DNA from: Isoperla grammatica
Taxonomy: Eukaryota > Arthropoda > Insecta > Plecoptera > Perlodidae
Length of the DNA stretch: 64,000 nt
Reading direction: 5' to 3'
NCBI GenBank assembly: GCA_945910005.1
Contig: OX246747.1
Span: forward strand, 18,521,210 to 18,585,209
The notes under the pieces are model-generated. The model was not told where the DNA came from. It searched no databases and worked only from the letters and a program-made list of their open reading frames with translations. This document shows, piece after piece, positions 29,440 to 40,510 of this stretch; position 1 is the stretch's first letter, and each line of letters opens with the position of its first letter. A program made the position numbers and the translations under genes.

Positions 29440-30560
29440 TATTCGTTCAGGTTCGTTGCCAACAAATTGGGAGGACTACCTGCGAAACGCGTCCAATAAG
29501 CAGGAGCTCTTTACTTTCATAACTAGATCCGTGCTTGATGGAATGGATGGTCTCCATGTAGTAACGAACGTAGGTGACACCTGCTGGTAGCTTTCCAACC
29601 GACCTAAACGGTGTCCTGTGCTAAAATGGAAGAGGTGGACGGCTGAATCTTCATGCACGTAAGAGATATGGTGCTCCATGGCGCCAAATCAATACTGATC
29701 CGCTTCTCAGACACGGATATTGTGGTTCTGGCCATCTCTTTCTTCCATTCATTGGAACCTCTGGGCCTGGAACAGCTGTGGCTTCTCTACGGATGTGCCA
29801 AAACGTGTCGCTATATAGATGCTCATTCCATCGCTCATCACCTTGGAGAGGACAAAGCTGTTGCTTTGAGGGGCTTCCATGCATTCTCTGGGTACGACAC
29901 CGTGTCGTTCTATTGCGTCAAAGAGCAAGCGCTCGGCTTGGAAAGCGTGGACAGACAATACCACGGCAGCATTTCGGTACCTGTCCCTTCCCTGCGAGGT
30001 GCCCGGTGACGATATCTTGTTCGCTTTTGAACGCTACGTCGTACGATTGTACCGAGTTAACTGTACCGAGCATGTCAACCAGGCCAGAAAACACCTTATC
30101 GCCACTGAAAGCCAAGCCACTGACCCTGATCCCACCAACTTGTGCGGCCCTGCACGAGCATGCGTTGAGAGCAGCATACCAGGCTGGCCGCAGATCTTGG
30201 GTCGGGCAGACAGAGTGGACCAGTCAGACCTCCCCTCACCTGCCAACTAGGGATGGTCGCAAGTTGGCAATGAGTGGTCACCGTTGTGGTCTAAAAAACC
30301 AAGCATCTGGGAGGCATGTCGGTCCCTGGACAGATGCGGTTGAGGCTCACGGTGTGAGACTATCAATTGTATTTGCCGAAGGAACTCACTGCCCTGTACA
30401 CCTGCCTGCAAGATGTGTAAGGGAGAATGCAGCAACATCAGGTAAATTACGCAATAAGAATTGTAGACTATTGAACGGACCTAACATTTCTTATCAGCTT
30501 ACACGCCGTTACAATGTTCTTTTACGGCGCAAGATACCAATGCTCTGAAGAGACCCAAGG
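29440..30560 (+). pseudogene. Decayed transposon-type ORF of a widespread invertebrate family
   Basis: Fragments in three plus frames read in order as one protein: HGAKSILIRFSDTDIVVLAI; LWLLYGCAKTCRYIDAHSIA; LGEDKAVALRGFHAFSGYDT; KSKRSAWKAWTDNTTAAFRY; FERYVVRLY; PPTCAALHEHALRAAYQAGR; and a CxxC-rich end (ACKMCKGECSN). This matches a multicopy family of uncharacterised invertebrate proteins (DTDVVV, then HAFTGCDT, then AYQAG) found in cnidarians, arthropods and echinoderms. The family name and chemistry are not known to me. Frameshifts at about 29950 and 30130 break it. Confidence 0.5.
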
Positions 30561-30867
30561 CCCTGCAGAGTATGAAGGCCCTGGAGAGGACCCCGACGAA
30601 GATATAGATGGCGCCTTTGCACCTACTGAAGTTTGAGCCATCCCCTTGCCATCCCCACATTGCAGTGTACATATATTTGACGTAATGTTTTTCCAGAGTG
30701 ATCATTTTTTTCGTTTTAAAGAAATATGTCAGCTCTCATCTCCATATATCGATGGTATTTGTACAAAAGAAAACAGTTCTGAGAATTCAGGTAAGTTCAG
30801 CGCTCAGGAAATATCTTACTTTGATAGCCCCACGATGGTAGACGTTGTTCATAGACAACCAAGAGGT

Positions 30868-31135
30868 TAAGGGTGTGCGCCATTTTGTAAAATGGCGGTT
30901 CATTATGAAAAGGGTGTCATGTAGAACGTTCATAAAGCAACTATAGTATAAGACGTGCGTAAATACCCGAAAACGACAACGTACGCTCTGTTCATATACA
31001 AACAAGAACCTAAGGGTGTGCGCCATTTTTCAAAATGGCGGTTAATTATGATAAGGGGGTCATGTAGGACGTTCATAAAGCAACTATAGTATTTAGACGT
31101 GCGAAAGTACCCGAAAACGACACCAAACTCAACCA
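30868..31135. repeat. 143-bp tandem duplication with CGCCATTTT hairpins
   Basis: gggtgtgcgccatttt through tacccgaaaacgaca occurs at 30871 and 31014. Each copy holds a short perfect hairpin (cgccatttt/aaaatggcg). A third such hairpin lies at 31318-31340. Confidence 0.8.
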
Positions 31136-31139
31136 CATT

Positions 31140-31825
31140 CCCAGGATGCCAACAGCTAAAAAGTTAGGCCCTGAAATTTAAATATGGCAGTACCAGGGCA
31201 TAATCGACGAAACCTACAACCGTGGCATGGCAACTGTCGATTTTCTCACACCCCAATCATGCGAAAACGACCTCTATACTGCACTCGTGCTCTAATTTTG
31301 AAGATTTAATAATTTAAGCCGCCATTTTCGAAAATGGCCGAAATTCTGAACCCTAAGGGATGAAATTTTAGGTGCTGCGGGTCAAATCACTTCTAAAGGC
31401 CTAAAGAACAACTGTGCAAAGTGGTTTGCTTTACAGGTAATATGCTCCTTGTTTTTACGTACCGCTACCACTAAACACAATGTTATGGTTTGGTGGGCGG
31501 TCGGTACCGGTAGATTATCCACTCTACCATCATCCATCATTCATCTCCCGTCTTGTGCTGCTACCTGACGGTTGCTACTACTTCCAACATGGCAGCCTAT
31601 GCCTGTTTCAATACGGTGGGCGGTCCCACCGGTGGGCAGGACGTTTTTATTTATTTTAGGTTTATTTATCACCTACAAAAAGTATCGATATTTTACTAAT
31701 TTTACCGATATGTATCAAAAATATCGAAAGGAAAAATCAAATGATAAATCGCAAAATATCGAAAGGAAAATATCGATATATCGATATTTTTTGGACATCG
31801 CTAGAGTAGGCCCAGAGTGACTCAG
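31140..31825. other. No gene recognised; ATCG-rich patch near 31685-31805
   Basis: Contains two gtgggcggtc motifs (31493 and 31616) and an atatcgatatatcgat patch ending ttggacatcgc. The end resembles a terminal sequence of a hAT-type MITE, but the other end is not visible. The gacgaaaggag motif at 31842 is shared with 1846. Confidence 0.35.
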
Positions 31826-33034
31826 TTAGTTGTAAGAGGCGACGAAAGGAGTACTGAATTGGTTGTCATTTGCGTGGGACATGCGGTTTAAGAATTCTAC
31901 TGCGTTGAGTCTACCTTGGGCCAGTTGCTCATTGGCCCTTCGTATGGCGGCATCCTGGAGCAGGTATCTATCCCGTGGCCTCTCCCGTATTTCCTCCCAC
32001 CTCGCAACCAGGGTAGACTCACTCCTTCGTATGGCGGCATCCTGGAGCCGGTATCTATCCCGTGGCCTCTCCCGTATTTCCTCCCACCTCGCAACCATGG
32101 TAGACTCACTCCTTCGTATGGCGGCATCCTGGAGCAGGTATCTATCCCGTGGCCTCTCCCGTATTTCCTCCCACCTCGCAACCAGGGTAGACTCACTCCT
32201 TCGTATGGCGGCATCCTGGAGCAGGTATCTATCCCGTGGCCTCTCCCGTATTTCCTCCCACCTCGCAACCAGGGTAGACTCACTCCTTCGTATGGCGGCA
32301 TCCTGGAGCAGGTATCTATCCCGTGGCCTCTCCCCTATTTCCTCCCAGCTCGCAACCATGGTAGACTCACTCCTTCGTATGGCGGCATCCTGGAGCAGGT
32401 ATCTATCCCGTGGCCTCTCCCGTATTTCCTCCCACCTCGCAACCAGGGTAGACTCACTCCTTCGTATGGCGGCATCCTGGAGCAGGTATCTATCCCGTGG
32501 CCTCTCCCGTATTTCCTCCCACCTCGCAACCAGGGTAGACTCACTCCTTCGTATGGCGGCATCCTGGAGCAGGTATCTATCCCGTGGCCTCTCCCGTATT
32601 TCCTCCCACCTCGCAACCATGGTAGACTCACTCCTTCGTATGGCGGCATCCTGGAGCAGGTATCTATCCCGTGGCCTCTCCCGTATTTCCTCCCACCTCG
32701 CAACCAGGGTAGACTCACTCCTTCATATGGCGGCATCCTGGAGCAGGTATCTATCCCGTGGCCTCTCCCGTATTTCCTCCCACCTCGCAACCATGGTAGA
32801 CTCACTCCTTCATATAGCGGCATCCTGGAGCAGGTATCTATCCCGTGGCCTCTCCCGTATTTCCTCCCACCTCGCAACCAGGGTAGACTCACTCCTTCGT
32901 ATGGCGGCATCCTGGAGCAGATATCTATCCCGTGGCCTCTCCCGTATTTCCTCCCACCTCGCAACCAGGGTAGACTCACGGGTCTCTTTCTGGCGGTACG
33001 GACGACTTTGTCTGAGGAATATAAGATGGTGCAT
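31826..33034 (-). pseudogene. ORF with 12 x 29-residue repeats
   Basis: The minus frame starts near 33034 (MHHLIFLRQSRPYRQKET), enters the unit STLVARWEEIRERPRDRYLL plus QDAAIRRSE, and ends EQLAQGRLNAVEFLNRMS, then a short tail. Charged, helix-prone repeats suggest a coiled or linker region, but I recognise no family. In two units (near 32725 and 32812) CGA has become TGA, giving in-frame stops, so the full-length frame is broken unless the start is at 32620. Confidence 0.4.
31930..32985. repeat. 87-bp coding minisatellite, about 12 copies
   Basis: The period is exactly 87 bp (29 codons) with few substitutions. The variable sites are caggg/catgg, cgtat/catat and gcaggt/gcagat. Being a multiple of three, it leaves several frames open on both strands. 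Confidence 0.95.
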
Positions 33035-33060
33035 TTAAACTTCTGAATATAATAATTACA

Positions 33061-33160
33061 AGAGCCCCACATTTCATCTTCATTATCACACACTCATCGC
33101 ATTGATTAGCCAAGTTGCAAAAATATAAGACATTAAGCCCAATTATCAATCAACAATCAA
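33061..33160 (+). mobile_element. Family-B SINE tail fragment
   Basis: Only the last 100 bp (catcttcattatcacacact onward) ending atcaatcaacaatcaa, directly followed by the LINE fragment. Confidence 0.75.
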
Positions 33161-33164
33161 TGAG

Positions 33165-33785
33165 GCTTATTTAGAAGAGGCGCAATTAACCAAGTTGTTG
33201 ACGCGCCCTGTTCCAGATGTCAAGAGTACGTTCAAATAAGTCATTTTAGATAAACGACAAGCTGCTTGGGACCAAGTGCAACTGAACAAGTTGCACAGTG
33301 TGATGCCTAAATTAATCAATAAAGTTCGGCCTCCATCTCCCCGTCTTTCTCGCCGGGAAGAGGTTGTGTTGGCACGGGTTCGCATTGGCCACACTCGTTT
33401 CACTCATGGCTATCTCCTCACTAGAGAAAAAATTGTCCCAAAATGTGACACTTGTAACGTTACTCTGACTGTACGTCCCATATTCAGAATGTACCAAACA
33501 TGATGTGTTGAAAACACAATTAAAGCTTTCCCCGTTGTATGAAGTACTTTTATCATACGAGAATTGTGATAAACTTTTAAAATTTCTTGTCCGCACACAG
33601 TTTTTCCCCAAAAAAAAAAAATACATTACAATTAACCATTAATATAAAATAACTTAAATTTAACACATATAAAATTAAAACATAATTACTACTTTCATAG
33701 TTGTTCCTTAATTATTTATCTTGCAAAACACCATCTTGGTGGCGCAAAATGACCTAACTGGTTGAAGCGCCCTTAAACCCAATAA
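33165..33785 (+). mobile_element. LINE 3' end, post-RNase-H tail and 3' UTR
   Basis: 33276-33500 encodes KLHSVMPKLINKV, then RREEVVLARVRIGHTRFTHG and YLLTREKIVPKCDTCNVTLT. This is the C-terminal region after RNase H in I/Nimb/Jockey-like LINEs (RIGH, then TH, then CxxC). It then decays (stop after MYQT). The 3' end cttggtggcgcaaaatgacc and gcgcccttaaacccaataaa is shared with 25188-25245, so the same LINE family is present at least twice. 5'-truncated. Confidence 0.7.
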
Positions 33786-33912
33786 ATTTAAATTCAAATA
33801 CCGTTAAACATCCAACAATTCATTCATTAATTCATTGTTTAGAAGAACTCATAACAAGGTATCTCATTGTCATATGCCTAGAGTGAAAGCATTTCAGTTC
33901 TAGCAGGTCCGT

Positions 33913-34224
33913 CCTGCCCAGGGACTGCCACCTTATCGTGGTGGGCAGGTTTGTGTGCTTTGTTGATTCCGAGAGCTATGCCGGCGGAAGCGTATGCTTC
34001 TGGTAGGGCCACCCTAGCCGGACTGGTCGAGGAGGAGAAGTCAGACGAAATGCAGTCCACATCCTCCTCACTCCCGTTTCCTCCCCTTCCCTTTTCTTCC
34101 CCGCCCTCCTACTTGACCCTTTCCTCCAAACACCCCCCTAGTTCATCTTTATATATCACCCACTCATTGTCTCGATTAGCCTCGTTGCAAAAATATGAGA
34201 CGTTAAGCCCAAATATCTATCTAT
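33913..34224 (+). mobile_element. Family-B SINE, full length, 13-bp target duplication
   Basis: Begins cctgcccagggactgccacc, ends (ATCT)n. Flanks ctagcaggtccgt (33900-33912) and ctagtaggtccgt (34225-34237) match at 12 of 13 positions, as expected for LINE-mediated insertion. Confidence 0.9.
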
Positions 34225-34239
34225 CTAGTAGGTCCGTGT

Positions 34240-34755
34240 AGTTAGCCCTCCTACAATATTTTATTAATATATCTAAATCGTGTTTAAATATATATCGCAC
34301 ACTTCCCTAACAATTCGTATTAGCACTAGCCCTCGTCACGTTTTGGCAGTTAGTGTTAAGATTGGTTGGGGGGGGGGGGGGGCTAGCTTCATGGGCCTTA
34401 TTCTAAGATCAGATAACTTTTCTCGCAACTTATCAAATATCACTCTTAACTGGCGAGCTGCGAACGGAAATTTTGAGAGTTGATGGTACCCCCGTTAAAC
34501 TTACCAATGAAAATCCATACATTCCGACTGATTTTCAACCTCCGTAGCAGGTTCGTATGGAACGATTCCACGTTGTTGTTGGTTCTAACTGCAGCCCGTG
34601 TACGGATAGCCAATCAGTGCGCACGATACCAATCTAGTATCGGCGCACGTACCTACATAAAACATCCAACAATCCCCGGGCAGCTAAGGTGGGAATATCC
34701 GCAATTAGATATATCATATTATATAAATCATAATCTACAGAATTCTTTGTCCTAT
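34240..34755. other. No gene recognised
   Basis: Contains a G-run at 34367-34382. A 101-codon plus frame at 34480-34785 is not supported by any motif. Confidence 0.35.
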
Positions 34756-34756
34756 G

Positions 34757-34990
34757 ATTTTTTCCGTTTGCCAGTACAAAGCTAGAAATAATACCATTAA
34801 ACCAAAAGATGAATACTAGAACGATTGCTATAGTAGATTTCGATTTTTAAACTAGGTCTACATCTAAGATTCTGACCACATCTTTTAAACATAAAAACTA
34901 AAATGCGGATGGAACCGCCATAAAGTGATCAATTAGAATGCCTAATGAAGGCGTCGGAAGTATTCAATGATGGCTCTTTGAACAGCCTCG
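34757..34990. repeat. Dispersed repeat, partner at 49633-49862
   Basis: About 230 bp in common, including aaactaaaatgcggat, ggaaccgccataaagtgatc and gaaggcgtcggaagtattca. At the second locus the repeat runs into a Harbinger-like C-terminus, so both are probably the 3' end of a PIF/Harbinger element. Confidence 0.65.
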
Positions 34991-35089
34991 AACTGTTTCA
35001 AGTATATGCTCCACGGAGATCCGCCATCAAAAGTTGGTGGTTTTTTTTAGCTGCGCTAAAGGGTGTTGCTTCACTTTTAAGAAATTGTA

Positions 35090-35178
35090 TGAACTAACTG
35101 AAAAGTAATTCAATTACTTCATAAAGTAACTATAATTCTAACTGAATTACTTTACAAAAGTAACTTTTACAACACTGA
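35090..35178. mobile_element. hAT-type MITE end fragment
   Basis: Repeated aaagtaattc and agtaactt motifs end in ttttacaacactg, which resembles the right terminus of the elements at 35927 and 37107. The left end is missing. Confidence 0.4.
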
Positions 35179-35337
35179 TTTTATGGCCATTGGAAGGAAA
35201 GAAATCTGAGGTGTGGCCATTTAAAACAAAATGTAAATAATAGATACGAAGTAAAATTTAGCTTAGATGAATACAGTATAATATGCATAAACTAAAATAG
35301 GAACTAATGAAGAAATAAAGATTAGAGAACCAATATA

Positions 35338-35565
35338 GAGCTGGTGCTGTGTAATGCACAACGCTTTAATTTAATTCCGGGGGTTGCCGATTCGATACCC
35401 ACTACCAGTAATTCTGACTGAAGGTTTTCTTGAGGTTTTTCTCGGTCACGAGGTGAATGCTTGGATTAAGACGAACTAACAGCCCTTGTGCATTCCATCC
35501 CCATTTCATCATCTAAGAGGGGCATGGCATGTCCCTGGGGTGGTTTTTGTCAAAAAATTGTATTT
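35338..35565 (+). mobile_element. tRNA-related SINE
   Basis: Box-B-like gattcgatacccac lies about 50 bp after ggtgctgtgtaatgc. A body follows with ggttttcttgaggtttttctc and aggtgaatgc and an end near gggtggtttttgtc. The body resembles 2985-3060. No clear target duplication. Confidence 0.5.
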
Positions 35566-35926
35566 ATTAGAGATTAGACATAACAGACAATTAACTACAT
35601 TTAATGCAGCAAATTAAAAACATCTTTTCAGAAATATTTCACAATAATTTACATCCCTGCACCTACCAAATTGGTTTTCTGTATGCCAGTGACGAAATGC
35701 TGTCACTGTGTCCACGAAGAATGTGCAGTAATGTGTTAGTTTTCACATTATACAATTTACAAGTTTTATCGCAGCTGCCCATTTCAAGCCTGAAACATAG
35801 GCAAATTAAGATGTTTACAAAATTTCACTGGTGAAAAATGCCATTCGTATAAGATAATTTAGTAACCAGTAGTATTGTACATAAAACAAATATTGGTATC
35901 TATCTACACAATATTTGTATTGTACA

Positions 35927-36411
35927 CAGTGTTGTTTAGTAGCGCGCTACAAGTAGCGTGTTACTTTTTTCGGTAGCGAGACTGGTAGCGCGCTATATTT
36001 GAAAATACGGTCAAGTAGCGAGTAGCAAGCTACTTTATACGAGTATTTGTTGCGAAAAATCGCCGCTACTCTATTTTTGCAATTTTGCAATACAATTTAA
36101 AATATAAAACCTCTTATAGACATATATTTGTGACTTCTAAGTTGTTGATAACATTATTTTCATAAACATAAAAATGATCATTGGTAAGAAAGCCTAAATT
36201 TTCAAAGAAATTATTAAATAGTAGGTACTCCTGGTCCTTTATAACAAATTAAAGTAGCTGTAAAGTAGCGTCACTACTTTTTTTGAGTAGTTGTACAAGT
36301 AGCGAGCTACTTACAAATTACAGTAACTGAAAAGTAGCTAAGTTACTTACAAAGATCAAGTAGCTGTAGCTGTAACAGTGCTACTTTTAAAAAGTAGCTT
36401 TAATAACACTG
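35927..36411. mobile_element. hAT-type MITE, 485 bp
   Basis: Termini are CAGTGTTGTT and AATAACACTG. Flanking octamers ATTGTACA (35919-35926) and ATAGTACA (36412-36419) match at 7 of 8, as expected for hAT. The interior is built of many aagtagc and gctacttt motifs near both ends, which may be subterminal transposase-binding repeats. No ORF. Confidence 0.8.
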
Positions 36412-36723
36412 ATAGTACAGTGTTTTACTGGATGATAAATGATATTAGTACAATGGAGATCATATTTTACCAGTGCAATTTTGTAAATGATTGTCATTTG
36501 CAAGATTATAGTTAAATACTAATCCTAAGGACCCAAATTCAAGTATATAAATAAATATTTTACTGTATGTAGGCATACATACAAATACAATACAACAAAT
36601 AAATTAAAACTTTATAAATGGAAGTTACAAGTACATGATTGATTTAACTAATTAATTAATTAATTTGCTGAGGGCACAAGCTGTGTGTGGGATGTAGTCC
36701 AGGTTTTCTTTATAAATGAAATC

Positions 36724-36991
36724 CTGGGCCCGGATTCACAAGAAGTTCCAAGTCTTTTTTTGGTCTTATCTCTAAGACCGGCCAACTTTGAACCTCTTAT
36801 AAAACCAGGAAAATATCTTAAAACAGATTTTAAAACATATTATTGCGATATTTATTATATCCTTGTTCTCACCGGAAATAAGTAACTGTTTGTGTGACCT
36901 GGGTCTGGCTTTACAAGATGTTATAAAGTTATGCCAGTCTTAAAGATAAGACTAAAATAGGACTTAGGACCTTTTGTGAGTCCGGGCCCAG
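36724..36991. mobile_element. MITE, 268 bp, long TIRs
   Basis: Ends are CTGGGCCCGGATTCACAA and the complement of CTGGGCCCGGACTCACAA. Pairing continues imperfectly for about 55 bp through gtcttatctctaagac. The short frame at 36685-36885 lies within it and is not a gene. Confidence 0.75.
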
Positions 36992-37106
36992 ATATTTGAA
37001 TGGAAACATTAACAAATCAAATCAAATCAAAAATTACTTTTATTTTTCATCATTATCCTACAATGCATCTGTATGTCAGGTATAAAAAGATAAATATTGC
37101 CATAAG

Positions 37107-37704
37107 CAGTGTTGGAGCAGTTCTTTTTTTAAATGAACATTCTAAAAGTTCAGTTCCCGGTTCAAATAATGAACTTTTAAAAAGTGCAAGTTCTTTTGAA
37201 ACTTAAAATTCTGAAAAGTTCAAGTTCGTCTAAAATATGAACTTAGTTATTTTAAAAGTTCATTTGTTAAAACAAATTTTATTAAAGGTTGGCATAAAAT
37301 AAAGTAAAACATACACGAAGAAGTTGCATTCTGGCATTAGATGTCTGGCATATTAACTAAGTATTAATGTAGGCTTACAACTGTGAAAAACGCTTTTAAA
37401 AACACTTCAAGTGCGGATAATTTGATTGTACTATGGTTTGAATAGATATTATTATCAATATAATACATCGGTCCATAATGTATCTGAAATATGTACATGA
37501 CTGGGCATTCAAATGTTTAAAGCGTCGACGGCTGCTCGATCCACGGAAAGAACTTTCAAATGAACTTTCTAAAACTGATAAGTTCGTTCTCGGAAAGAAC
37601 TTTTAAAAGTTCAAGTTCATTCATTAAAAAAAAAAGGAGTAAGTTCCCTGAAAAGGTCACAAAAAAAGAACGCGTTCTTTTTAAAAGTTCCTTTCCCAAC
37701 ACTG
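37107..37704. mobile_element. hAT-type MITE, 598 bp, perfect 8-bp target duplication
   Basis: Ends CAGTGTTGG and CCAACACTG. GCCATAAG is duplicated exactly (37099-37106 and 37705-37712). The interior holds many aaaagttc and gaactttt motifs, including agaacgcgttctt near the right end. Non-coding; mobilised in trans by a hAT transposase. Confidence 0.9.
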
Positions 37705-37714
37705 GCCATAAGTA

Positions 37715-39370
37715 ATGTAGAAGTATATTTGTCATAATGATATAAGCATTTTAGCATCTATCATATTATCATTTTGACAATGGTGGCCATTTGGTAAGCC
37801 AGTTTGATCTGAATTGCAGTCCTTCAAAACCTCACTTTTTTCGAATCAATAATGTTATTTTTACTCTAAATGAATGCTTCAAAACAACGTGTAAGGTACA
37901 TCTAATTCAATGCTGAACTTTTTTCATCTAGTAATGTAAGTAAGTACATCAAAATCATGCTCATGCTTGTACAGCTGTGGGTGTTATCTCGTTCTCAACC
38001 AAATCTGGGGTGAGGGACAGTGATTTATTATTTGACAAATAACTTAATCCTTATACATAGTCTTTTTCAGATGTAGATCTGCATTCCCACCAACTAGAAT
38101 GGTGAAAAGTACGTGCAAAGACTTTAAAATGCAAAACTCTACTACATGTAGTCAATAGCAGTATAAACACCAATTCGCAGGTGGAAAATATACCCTTCTA
38201 GGCAATCCTCAGCAATTTTCGTTATGGATAACAAATGGTGTTTTTTAGCTTTTAATCGAAACTTTAAAGTTCAGTACATTTTTTTTTCTGTAGTCTTTTT
38301 AAGGCAGTAATTAGTTGTGGTATTGCATTTAAACTTTAAAGGGTAAAGTCCCAAAAATTGGTTGCCGTGAGTCATCTTTGTAAGCAGCCATGGAATGTTT
38401 GTCCTGACACAGTAAATAAATTGTGAGATCAGTTTATTTTGTTATAACAATTGAAAATAAAACTTACAATGGTTTTGCATGTATTGCCATCCTTTCAAAA
38501 ATAGTTTTTGTGGGCCAATTTTTTTAAAATGGAAAATCAAAATTAATTTGTTGAAAACGACAAGAGATAGTTTAGCATGTTGCTTGTATTTCTTAAATTA
38601 TGGATGGACAACAGAACATATATTATTGTTTTATTATTTTTTCTTGTTCTTGATTTTTATTTTATATAGTTAAGTAGTTTGTTTTGTTTGTGTTGTTATT
38701 GTTATTTATGATTTCATTATTATTAATTGTTTGCATATCCTTATAGTTTTATTTAAGGTCCTCCTTTGTAAATCAGTTTTTATAACTGAATAGGATAGAC
38801 ATTAAATAAATAAAATATTGATTTGATTGGTTAAGTTTACTATGTGTACTTGTGTGCTTTTTATAACATGCACATGTTTGTAATACAGAAAGCTTAATAA
38901 ATGAAATAAATGAGAAACTTGCATCTGAATCTGCTATGCAAAATTCATTGATACTTTGGAATATGTATCTATATTTTGTCTAGCTAATTCTTTAAGGATG
39001 TGAGCTACTGCAACTACATATACCCCAATTATTAATTTGAAATCACTTACGTTTCTTTCAATTCCGGGAATCCGAGCTCGATAACAGCAGGCTCACCAAA
39101 TAAAAAGTATTCAAACCTTAAACCTAAATTGGAGAGACATGGATAACTTCAATTAAGACATAAATAGATAGCATTATATAAATTTGCATAAACGTTCATA
39201 TACATTGTTTGCTCTAATTGTATAGAAGAGAGATGAAGCAAAGAAAATCAAATCGTATAAAGCTAAACTGGAACAAATTATAACAATGTAAATTGTAATT
39301 TTTAATGACAATAGGTAAATCTTAATATTTTATTTTATTGTGTACGTCACTACGATGGGTGAGGCAACCC
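37715..39370. other. No gene; LINE-like 3' tail near 38700-38815
   Basis: A/T-rich DNA. 38750-38815 (ggtcctcctttgtaaatcag onward, ending ttaaataaataaaatattg) resembles a LINE 3' UTR with a short A/T repeat. Nothing else supported. Confidence 0.35.
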
Positions 39371-39377
39371 CATTCCC

Positions 39378-39660
39378 CAAGCCGGACTGGTCGAGGAGAA
39401 GAAGTCAGACAAAGTGCAGTCCACACCCCAATCCCCTTTCCCCCCCACTGTCCCATTGAATATTTCTCCTCCAACTTGGCCCTGCCCTCCCTTGCTGGAC
39501 TCCCGTATGACGACCCACGCGACGTACAATGGATCTGATTCGGATGTGGCTTTATTCTTCATTATCATCTTTTTCATCTTCATTGTCACCCGCTCATCGT
39601 CTCGATTAGCCATCGTTGCATAAATATGAGACGTTAAGCCCCATTAATCAAGCAATCAAT
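39378..39660 (+). mobile_element. Family-A SINE, 5'-truncated
   Basis: Starts aagccggactggtcgagg; complete A middle; tail ccccattaatcaagcaatca. Confidence 0.85.
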
Positions 39661-39758
39661 CTAAAAAATGGAGGCCTCTACAGAAAGAAGATTTCTCAAA
39701 AATGACACTTGACATCTTTCATTCTGGTATAATTCCTTTTTTTATGCATAACTCTATT

Positions 39759-40139
39759 CCTGCCCAGGGACTGCCACCTTATCGTGGTGGGCATGTTTGC
39801 GTGCTTTGTTGATCCCGAGAGCTATGCCGGCGGAAGCGTATGCTTCTGGTCGGGCCACCCAAGCCGGACTGGTCGAGGAGGAGAAGTCAGACGAAGTGCA
39901 GTCCACACCCTAATCCCCTTTCCCCCCCACTGTCCCATTGAATATTTCTCCTCCCACTTGGCCCTGCCCTCCCTTGCTGGACTCGCGTATGACGACTCAC
40001 GCGACGTACAATGGATCTGATTCGGATGTGGCTTTATTCTTCATTATCATCTTTCTCATCTTCATTATCACCCGCTCATCGTCTCGATTAGCCATCGTTG
40101 CATGAATATGAGACGTTAAGTCCCATTAATCAATCAATC
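39759..40139 (+). mobile_element. Family-A SINE, full length
   Basis: Head cctgcccagggactgccacc to tail cattaatcaatcaatc. It abuts the coiled-coil ORF fragment. Confidence 0.88.
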
Positions 40140-40340
40140 TCGGCCTTGAATTGGTCAACGTCCTCCCGCATGTCACTAATTTTATTCATTATTTTACCCT
40201 CTATTTCTTCTTTTACACTCTCAATACACCGTTTAATTTCATCATGACTTTTCTTCATCTTTTCTGTGACTTCTTGTCCTTTCTTCGTCTCTTCTTTCAT
40301 GCCTGCCATCAACTCTTAACAGCTGTTGGATTTGGGCTGC
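40140..40340 (-). pseudogene. Coiled-coil ORF fragment, LINE ORF1-like
   Basis: The minus strand encodes MAAQIQQLL and, after a frameshift, KEETKKGQEVTEKMKKSHDE, IKRCIESVKEEIEGKI and SDMREDVDQFKAEI. Heptad-spaced hydrophobics between Lys/Glu make a clear coiled coil of about 60 residues. Such helices are typical of LINE ORF1 trimerisation regions, but no RNA-binding domain is present. It is cut on the left by the SINE ending at 40139 and on the right by another SINE. Confidence 0.45.
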
Positions 40341-40492
40341 CATCCCTTTTCCCCTTTCCTCACGCGCTCTCCAACTTGCCCCTTTCCTCCAAAGAGCCCC
40401 TAATTTCATCGTCATTATCACCCACTCATCGTCTTGATTAGCCAAGTTGCATAAATATAAGACATTAAGCCCAAATATCAATCAATCAATCA
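40341..40492 (+). mobile_element. Family-B SINE, 5'-truncated
   Basis: Starts in the B middle (catcccttttcccctttcct), ends ccaaatatcaatcaatcaat. Confidence 0.8.
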
Positions 40493-40510
40493 TGGTTTTT
40501 CTCTGAGTAC

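Noticed and set aside
31863..33093. Plus-strand frames of 376-391 codons and a third minus frame over the 87-bp array
   Set aside because: Same repeat-driven openness; only one minus frame has charged, protein-like unique ends.
33913..34020. HDV-like ribozyme call for the SINE head
   Set aside because: The outer and inner stems fit loosely, but P2 is only about four pairs, no P4 hairpin is evident and the catalytic C before the last strand is missing. Kept only as a finding to test, not as a feature.
36685..36885. 66-codon plus frame
   Set aside because: Lies within the 268-bp MITE and uses its terminal inverted repeat as coding sequence.
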